10,114 bases of DNA from the NCBI GenBank assembly GCA_001303885.1, contig LJUE01000061.1:1-10114 (forward strand), read 5' to 3'. Made by a program: the position numbers and the translations under genes. The notes under the pieces are model-generated. The model was given only the letters and a program-made list of their open reading frames with translations. It ran no database searches and was not told the origin of the DNA. This document shows positions 1 through 4,601 of this stretch, in pieces. Origin of the DNA: Planctomycetes bacterium SM23_32. GTDB taxonomy: Bacteria; Planctomycetota; Brocadiia; SM23-32. Position 1 is the first letter of the stretch. Every line of letters begins with the position of its first letter.

Positions 1-2
1 AC

Positions 3-581
3 CTGAGCGCGGGCTTGCTGGCGGTCGGCGCCGCCTACCTCGTGCTGCAAGGCGCCTACTCGCTGTGGCTCAAGAACGTAGTGATACTGGACGTCTTCGC
101 CATAGCCCTGGGCTTCGTGCTGCGCGTAGTGGCCGGGGCCGTGGTGATCGGCGTGGTGGTGTCGCCCTGGCTGCTGATCTGCACGATCCTGCTGGCGCTG
201 TTCCTGGGGCTCTGCAAGCGGCGGCACGAGCTGCTGATGCTGGAGGGGGGCGCACCCAACCACCGCAGCGTGCTGGGCCACTACTCCACCTACCTGCTGG
301 ACCAGATGATCTCCGTCATCGCCGCGGCCAGCGTCATCGCCTACGCGCTCTACACGATGGCGGAGCAGACGGTCGAGAGGTTCGGCACGGCCAACCTCAT
401 CTTCACCGTGCCCTTTGTCCTCTACGGGATACTGCGTTACCTCTACCTGGTCCACCAGCGAGCGTCGGGGGGCGACCCGGAGGAGACGCTTCTCTCGGAC
501 AAGCCGCTGATGGCCGACGTGCTGCTCTGGGTGGCGGCCGTCGCCCTGATCGTCTACCTGAAGCCGGGCATCGGCCCGTAG
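3..581 (+). CDS. UbiA-family prenyltransferase, likely decaprenyl-phosphate phosphoribosyltransferase-like (5' partial)
   Basis: The frame is open to the left edge, so only the last 192 residues are present. The family is usually about 290-310 residues, so roughly the first third, with the first Asp-rich motif, lies outside the window. The fragment is strongly hydrophobic, with likely membrane segments near residues 5-20, 28-45, 52-70, 102-120, 131-149 and 170-186. The LKNVVILDVFAIALGFVLR stretch (23-41) matches the second conserved region of UbiA enzymes. KRRHEL (72-77), a GHYSTYLLDQ region (92-101) and the GGDPEETLLSD segment (156-166) resemble the phosphoribosyltransferase branch, which transfers phosphoribose from PRPP to a polyprenyl phosphate carrier at the cytoplasmic membrane. 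UbiA membership is clear; the exact substrate is inferred from overall likeness. The gene converges on the next one with an 18-bp gap and no clear terminator between them. Confidence 0.85.
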   Translation: MSAGLLAVGAAYLVLQGAYSLWLKNVVILDVFAIALGFVLRVVAGAVVIGVVVSPWLLICTILLALFLGLCKRRHELLMLEGGAPNHRSVLGHYSTYLLDQMISVIAAASVIAYALYTMAEQTVERFGTANLIFTVPFVLYGILRYLYLVHQRASGGDPEETLLSDKPLMADVLLWVAAVALIVYLKPGIGP

Positions 582-599
582 CGGACGGTCGCGACAGGC

Positions 600-1598
600 T
601 CAGCCGCCCAGCAGGTCCACACGGCGCAGCCCGGCGGCGGCTTCGGGATCGGCGGTGAGGCGCCGGTAGACGTGCGCTGCGCAGGCCACGTCCTGGATGG
701 CCAGCCCGGTCGAGTCGAAGACGGTGATCTGCTCGTCGTCCTTGCGGCCGGGCTTGCGCCCGCTCACCACCTCGCCGATGTCGCCGTAGATGCTCTCGCG
801 CGTGATGGCGCCCTGCCTCACCGCTACGTTGATCTCGCCGCCGTGCGAGGCCTGGTCCCAACTGTCCACCACCACCCTGGCCGCCGTCAGGACGGCGACC
901 TCCAGCTCCTGCTTGCCGGGCGCGTCGGCGCCGATGGCGTTGATGTGGGTGCCAGGCTGCACGTCCGCGCGCATGACGAACGGCTTGCGCGCCGGCGTGA
1001 CGGTGGTGAGGACGTCGGCCCGCCGCACGGCCTCCCGGAGCGCACAGGCGGACGCCTCGACGCCGTAGGTCTCGGCGGCGCCTTGCGCAAACTGCTCGGC
1101 GCGGCAGGCGTCCAGGTCGCAGGCCAGCACGCGGACGATGGCGGGCATGGTGGTCATCAGGGCAGCCAGTTGCGCGGCCGCCTGCCGGCCGGCCCCGATG
1201 AACGATGCCACCGCCGCGTCCGGCCGCGCCAGGTATCGCGCGGCGACGCCCCCGGCCGCGCCCGTACGCATGGCGGTCAGGTACGTGCCGTCCATGATGG
1301 CCAGCGCGAAGCCGGTCTCGGGATCGAACACCGTGACGGTGCCCATGACGGTGGGCAGGCCGGCGTTCTGCGGGTGGACGTTCACGTTCTTGACGGCGGC
1401 CAAGCCGAGGTCGGGCAGGTAGCCGGGCATGGAGCGCAGGTCGCCCTTGTCGAAGTGGAGGTAGGGCTTGGCCGGCATCTGCGCCCGGCCCTCGCCGTAG
1501 GCGCGGAAGGCATCCTCGACGGCCGCCACCGCCTGCGCGATGTCGAGCGCCTTGCGCACGTCGGCCTGCGTGATGAGCAGCGTCTCCTGCGCTGCCAT
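600..1598 (-). CDS. Ornithine cyclodeaminase / mu-crystallin family NAD(P)-dependent protein
   Basis: This is a 332-residue protein, the usual length for the family, which includes ornithine cyclodeaminase, ketimine reductases and some alanine dehydrogenases. Conserved features are Lys70 in AAVKNVNVHPQN, Arg111 in MDGTYLTAMRTGAAGG, the Rossmann dinucleotide loop GAGRQA (135-140) and Asp225 in IGADAPGKQEL. Asp225 corresponds to the catalytic Asp of ornithine cyclodeaminase. The substrate cannot be settled, because the family covers ornithine deamination, cyclic imine reduction and opine-like chemistry. An in-frame ATG 16 codons upstream (1646) is less likely: it lies almost on the candidate -10 element, whereas the chosen ATG has GGGGAGG 8 bases upstream. 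The gene is transcribed divergently from the GH4 gene and converges on the UbiA-family gene. There is no signal peptide, so it is expected to be cytosolic. Confidence 0.9.
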   Translation of the reverse strand: MAAQETLLITQADVRKALDIAQAVAAVEDAFRAYGEGRAQMPAKPYLHFDKGDLRSMPGYLPDLGLAAVKNVNVHPQNAGLPTVMGTVTVFDPETGFALAIMDGTYLTAMRTGAAGGVAARYLARPDAAVASFIGAGRQAAAQLAALMTTMPAIVRVLACDLDACRAEQFAQGAAETYGVEASACALREAVRRADVLTTVTPARKPFVMRADVQPGTHINAIGADAPGKQELEVAVLTAARVVVDSWDQASHGGEINVAVRQGAITRESIYGDIGEVVSGRKPGRKDDEQITVFDSTGLAIQDVACAAHVYRRLTADPEAAAGLRRVDLLGG

Positions 1599-1606
1599 GC
1601 CCCTGG

Positions 1607-1613
1607 CCTCCCC
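1607..1613 (-). promoter_or_regulatory. Ribosome binding site of the ornithine cyclodeaminase family gene
   Basis: GGGGAGG on the minus strand lies 8 bases before the ATG at 1598. It decides the start in favour of this ATG over the in-frame ATG at 1646. Confidence 0.7.
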
Positions 1614-1646
1614 GTTGCGCTCCTCGCCGGACCGGACGAGCCGCAT

Positions 1647-1675
1647 ATCGTAGTCCAGCGCCCGCTTCGGAGCAA
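1647..1675 (-). promoter_or_regulatory. Candidate sigma70-type promoter for the ornithine cyclodeaminase family gene
   Basis: On the minus strand TTGCTC (1675-1670) is followed after 17 bases by TACGAT (1652-1647). The -10 matches the consensus at 4 of 6 positions, including the key first two and last bases; the -35 matches at only 3. Transcription would begin near 1640 and give a leader of about 40 nt. The spacing and position are good but the match is modest, so this remains a candidate. Confidence 0.4.
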
Positions 1676-1694
1676 GCCGACGCCGCCGGCACGG

Positions 1695-1724
1695 TTGACG
1701 CGCGCGGTCGGGCGGTGGTAGGTT
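1695..1724 (+). promoter_or_regulatory. Candidate sigma70-type promoter for the GH4 gene
   Basis: TTGACG (1695-1700, 5 of 6 matches to the -35 consensus) is followed after 18 bases by TAGGTT (1719-1724), a weak -10 that keeps the TA....T skeleton. The start would be near 1731, giving a leader of about 37 nt. A perfect 8-bp palindrome, GACCGGTC, at 1737-1744 lies just after the predicted start and could be an operator half, but such short palindromes are common in GC-rich DNA. A weak -10 would be consistent with activator dependence; that is inference. Confidence 0.45.
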
Positions 1725-1767
1725 GCCCCGCCGTGCGACCGGTCACCCATCCCGAAGGGAGAACGCC

Positions 1768-3075
1768 ATGGGCACAGCGGTGAGGTTGACGATCATCGGA
1801 GCGGGCAGCGCCGTGTTCTCGATGAACCTGGTGCGGGACGTCTGCCTGGCCGAGGGGCTCGGCGGCAGCACGGTGACGCTGATGGACGTGGACGAGGGGC
1901 GCCTGGACATCATCCACGAGCTGGCCCGCCGCTACGCCGACGAGGTGGGCGCGGACCTGAACGTCGAGAAGACGCTGGAGCGCGAGGCCGCGCTGCGCGA
2001 CGCCGACTTCGTGGTCAACACCGCCCTGCCGGGGGGGCACGACCGGGCCGAGCGGGAGCGCGCCATGACGGAGGAGCGCGGCTACTACCGCGGCCTGGGC
2101 CACGCCACCGTGCAGCGCTGCCTGGACCTGATGATGGCGGTCGCCCGGGACGTGGAGCGCCTCTGCCCGGCCGCCTGGCTCATCCAGGTGGGCAACCCCG
2201 TCTTCGAGGGCTGCACGCTGCTGACGCGCCAGACCGGCGCCAAGGTGCTCGGCCTGTGCCACGGGCACTACGGCTACCGCGAGATCGCCGACGTGTTGGG
2301 CCTCGACCGCGAGGGGGTCGCCTTCGAGGCGCCCGGCTTCAACCACTGCATCTGGATGACGCACTTCCGCTACAAGGGCCGTGACGCCTACCCGCTGATT
2401 GACCGCTGGATCGAGGAGGAATCCGAGGACTACTGGCGCACCTATCAGCCCCACTTCGCCCAGACGCAGATGTCGCCGGCCGCGGTCCACATGTACCGGT
2501 TCTACGGACTGATGCCCATCGGCGACGCCTCGCGCGCGCTCTGGAGCGACGTGTGGTGGTATCACCTGAGCGAGGAGACCAAGCGGCGCTGGTGGGGGCC
2601 GGTCGGCGGCTTCGACTCCACCGAGGGCTGGGGCCGCTACCTGAACGGACTGGAAGGGCGGCTCGCGCACATACACCGCATCGCCGAATCGCCCGACGCC
2701 AGGGTGAGCGACGAGTTCCCGCCCCGGCCGAGCGGCGAGCAGGTCGTGCCCATCATTGACGCCCTGGTCAATGACCGGCCGGGCCACTTCCAGGTGAACG
2801 TGCCCAACAATGGCGCCCTCGCGGGCGTGCGGGACGACGTGGTGGTGGAGGTGCCCGCGGTCATAGACGGCCGGGGCATCCGGCCGCTCTGCGTGGGGCG
2901 GCTGCCCGAGCTCATCATGCTGGGGGTGATGTGGCCCCGCTGGCTGCAGATGGAGAGGACGCTGGCGGCCTACACGACGGGCGACCGACGCTACCTGACG
3001 CAGGCCCTCCTGCACGACCACCGCACAGGCACGTGGGAGCAGGCGGAAGAGGCGCTGGAGGCCCTCATGGGATGA
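1768..3075 (+). CDS. Glycoside hydrolase family 4 protein (alpha-glucosidase / alpha-galacturonidase type)
   Basis: This is a 435-residue cytosolic protein of normal GH4 length. GH4 enzymes cleave glycosides by an unusual redox-elimination route that needs NAD+ and a divalent metal, usually Mn2+. The N-terminal Rossmann loop is GAGS (11-14), with Asp40 at the end of the second strand. The GNP motif lies at 142-144. The metal-site Cys is Cys164 in LCHGHYGY and the metal-site His is His193 in GFNHCIW; their 29-residue spacing equals that in characterised family members. A VNVPNNG motif (343-349) is also typical. By general likeness it sits nearer the LplD-like alpha-galacturonidase and alpha-glucosidase branches than the 6-phospho-glycosidases, but the substrate is not proven. 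The start is supported by AAGGGAGA at 1755-1762, 5 bases before the ATG. There is no transport or further sugar gene in the window. Its 3' end overlaps the convergent small gene by 11 bases. Confidence 0.92.
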   Translation: MGTAVRLTIIGAGSAVFSMNLVRDVCLAEGLGGSTVTLMDVDEGRLDIIHELARRYADEVGADLNVEKTLEREAALRDADFVVNTALPGGHDRAERERAMTEERGYYRGLGHATVQRCLDLMMAVARDVERLCPAAWLIQVGNPVFEGCTLLTRQTGAKVLGLCHGHYGYREIADVLGLDREGVAFEAPGFNHCIWMTHFRYKGRDAYPLIDRWIEEESEDYWRTYQPHFAQTQMSPAAVHMYRFYGLMPIGDASRALWSDVWWYHLSEETKRRWWGPVGGFDSTEGWGRYLNGLEGRLAHIHRIAESPDARVSDEFPPRPSGEQVVPIIDALVNDRPGHFQVNVPNNGALAGVRDDVVVEVPAVIDGRGIRPLCVGRLPELIMLGVMWPRWLQMERTLAAYTTGDRRYLTQALLHDHRTGTWEQAEEALEALMG

Positions 3076-3511
3076 AGCGCCGGGGAGGCAGGCCGCCTCG
3101 GCGCCTGCCCCACGGCCAGAGGTCCGCCGACTTCAGCAGGCGCACGGCCACGTTCAACTGCGTCTGCTCGCAAGGAATCCCGCGGCGCCGGGCGTAGGCC
3201 GAGGCGTACCATTCCGGCTCGCTCTGGCCGTCGTGGGCCGCCAGGGCGGCGTCGCCGGCGACCACCACGGCGTCAGGGCACGCCAGGGCCAGCGGCCTGG
3301 CGTGGAGGACGGATTCCATGGCCCTCAGCCGCACGGCTTCGGCCTGGTCGCCGCTGGTCTCGGCCATCTCACGGCGCGTGCGCACTCGGTCCGACAGGTC
3401 GTCCAGGACGCGCCAGGTCTCTGTCGGTCGGTCTGTCACGGCCAGGTCCTTCCCCCCGCGGGGAGTGCGCCCTTGCGGTCGGCCCTCTGCGACGTGGTCC
3501 TCGTTGCTCAC
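3065..3511 (-). CDS. Hypothetical protein, 148 residues, GTG start
   Basis: I do not recognise this protein. The chosen GTG start has GGAGG 5 bases upstream. A longer frame from an ATG at 3598 would add 29 residues of low-complexity composition that coincide with an inverted repeat, so the shorter form is preferred. The first 30 residues are polar and rich in Gly, Arg and Pro. Residues 31-75 look helical and charged. A moderately hydrophobic patch (73-93) contains ACPDAVVVAGDAALAAH but is too broken for a membrane segment. The most protein-like part is 99-134, with PEWYASAYARRRG, GIPCEQTQLNVAV and an LWPW end. The tail is basic (GRRRGGLPPRRFIP). There is no signal peptide. The last 11 bases overlap the end of the convergent GH4 gene. 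Its reality rests on the good RBS and on natural-looking residue composition over the C-terminal half. Confidence 0.55.
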   Translation of the reverse strand: MSNEDHVAEGRPQGRTPRGGKDLAVTDRPTETWRVLDDLSDRVRTRREMAETSGDQAEAVRLRAMESVLHARPLALACPDAVVVAGDAALAAHDGQSEPEWYASAYARRRGIPCEQTQLNVAVRLLKSADLWPWGRRRGGLPPRRFIP

Positions 3512-3516
3512 GGCGC

Positions 3517-3521
3517 CCTCC
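3517..3521 (-). promoter_or_regulatory. Ribosome binding site supporting the GTG start of the hypothetical gene
   Basis: GGAGG on the minus strand lies 5 bases before the GTG at 3511. No other candidate start in this frame has an equally good site, so it decides the start. Confidence 0.6.
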
Positions 3522-3557
3522 GGGGCCCCTCTTGCCGGGGCTATGGAATGCCAGGAA

Positions 3558-3610
3558 CCTGTGAGTGCGTCCCCGGTCCTGACCGGGCGCTGCGGCACTC
3601 CCTCGGCAGG
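3558..3610. repeat. Nested inverted repeat, possible structured RNA leader
   Basis: Three pairs of arms nest around one centre: CCCGGTC (3572-3578) with GACCGGG (3581-3587), GAGTGC (3563-3568) with GCACTC (3595-3600), and CCTG (3558-3561) with CAGG (3607-3610). The inner stem folds as 6 bp with a 4-nt loop. The internal loop is asymmetric (3 and 7 nt). Neither strand has a T-run after it, so it is not an ordinary intrinsic terminator. It ends 46 bases upstream of the GTG of the minus-strand hypothetical gene, and would be part of its leader if transcription starts further upstream. No known RNA family was recognised. Confidence 0.45.
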
Positions 3611-3892
3611 CCGGTTACCCCTGTTGGCCGCTGTATGTCGTCAGCCAACCGCTCCCGAGGGTAGGATCAGTCGGGCCGCCTGACCTCCGCAGCCACGGTG
3701 CCCCCGACCAGGGACGCGCTCACGGGCGATTCACCGGGCGGTAAGCCCCGGTTCCCCATCATCCGCCCCATCAAGGCCGCCCGGATCGGAAGCCACCCGT
3801 GACGGCGCTCTTCGACCTGTCAAGCCAACAGGGCCGAGGTTAACACGCGCGCGGCAGCTCCACAATCGGGGAATGCCCCCAATGGCCCTTCG

Positions 3893-3930
3893 AAAAGCCT
3901 GAGACGCCGCGGCACGAGGCGCCTTAGGCT
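3893..3930 (-). terminator. Intrinsic terminator of the histidine kinase-response regulator operon
   Basis: Read on the minus strand, the left arm AGCCTAAGGCGCC (3930-3918) pairs with the right arm GGCGTCTCAGGCT (3908-3896) over 13 positions, with one A-C mismatch and one G-T wobble. The loop is 9 nt, and a short T-run (3896-3893) overlaps the end of the right arm. The first stem base is the final A of the response regulator's TGA stop codon, so termination follows immediately after translation ends. Confidence 0.75.
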
Positions 3931-4577
3931 CACAGCGAGGTGAGGCCCTCGCGGATGGCGTACTTGGTGAGTTCGGCGACGCTGTGCGTGCCCAGCTTGT
4001 TCATCAGCCGGCTGCGGTGGGACTCGACGGTCTTGACGCTGACGCCGAGTTCGGACGCTATCTGCTTGGTGCGTTTGCCCTCGGCCAGCAGTTGGAGCAC
4101 TTCCCGCTCCCGCCGCGTGAGCATGTCCAGAGGGGAAGGCGCGCCGCCCCCGCCGCCCTTGACGAACCCTTCAACGACGATGCCGGCTATCTCCGCGCAG
4201 AGATAGACACGCCCGGCCATCACGGTGCGGATGGCGTCGGCCAGGTCTTCGAAGGCCGCGTCCTTCAGCAGGTAGCCTGACGCGCCGGCGCCGAGCATGC
4301 CCTCAACGAATCGCCGGTCCGAGTGCATGGACAGCCCGATCACCTTGACGCCCGGCGCCTCCTCCATTATCTGCCGGGTGGCCTCTATGCCGTTCAGGTC
4401 GGACATGGCGATGTCCATGACCACGACGTCGGGACGCAGCGTGCGGGCCAGCTCCACGGCCGTGCGGCCGTTCTCCGCCTCGGCCAGCACCTCGGCGTCG
4501 GGCAGGTCCTCGATCAGGGAGCGCAGCCCCGCCCGGACAATGCCGTGGTCATCCGCAAGGATGACGCGCGTAGCCAT
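3930..4577 (-). CDS. NarL/FixJ-family response regulator
   Basis: This is a 215-residue two-component transcription regulator of standard length. The receiver domain (about 3-120) has the acidic pair Asp9-Asp10, phospho-acceptor Asp55 in VVVMDIAMSDLNG, Ser83 in the switch position (GLSMHSD) and Lys105 in YLLKDA. A Gly-rich linker (141-145) leads to a LuxR-type helix-turn-helix (about 150-213), containing LTRREREVLQLLAEG and VSVKTVESHRSRLMNKL. It should bind DNA as a dimer after phosphorylation. It lies 24 bp downstream of the kinase gene on the same strand and has GGAGGGG 5 bases before its ATG, so the two are almost certainly co-transcribed as a cognate pair. The targets cannot be read from the window. 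The gene ends directly in an intrinsic terminator. Confidence 0.95.
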   Translation of the reverse strand: MATRVILADDHGIVRAGLRSLIEDLPDAEVLAEAENGRTAVELARTLRPDVVVMDIAMSDLNGIEATRQIMEEAPGVKVIGLSMHSDRRFVEGMLGAGASGYLLKDAAFEDLADAIRTVMAGRVYLCAEIAGIVVEGFVKGGGGGAPSPLDMLTRREREVLQLLAEGKRTKQIASELGVSVKTVESHRSRLMNKLGTHSVAELTKYAIREGLTSL

Positions 4578-4601
4578 CTCGGCCCCTCCATGGTGTCTGC
4601 G

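Larger units (their letters stand above)
3512..3929. other. Gene-free stretch between the hypothetical gene and the response regulator
   Basis: About 420 bp hold no convincing reading frame in either direction. The part nearest the hypothetical gene contains its RBS and a nested inverted repeat (3558-3610), so it may be that gene's leader. A second hairpin lies at 3733-3752 (ACCGGGC, loop GGTAA, GCCCCGGT with one bulged C), with no T-run. The right end, 3893-3929, is the terminator of the two-component operon. I see no tRNA or known riboswitch signature and no convincing promoter for the hypothetical gene. The stretch could also contain decayed coding sequence. Confidence 0.5.

Noticed and set aside
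565..578. Perfect CGGGC-ATCG-GCCCG hairpin at the end of the UbiA-family gene as a terminator.
   Set aside because: The stem is only 5 bp, lies within the coding end and has no T-run after it.
403..3021. Very long minus-strand open frame (872 codons) spanning the UbiA-family, cyclodeaminase and GH4 genes.
   Set aside because: Its translation is low-complexity Arg/Ala/Gly/His-rich and crosses three clearly real genes in other frames. It is a by-product of strong third-position GC bias.
3569..3590. Resemblance of GGTCAGGACCGG on the minus strand to the conserved part of bacterial SRP RNA.
   Set aside because: The following GGAAGCAGC-type tetraloop and asymmetric loop are absent and the surrounding stem does not fit.
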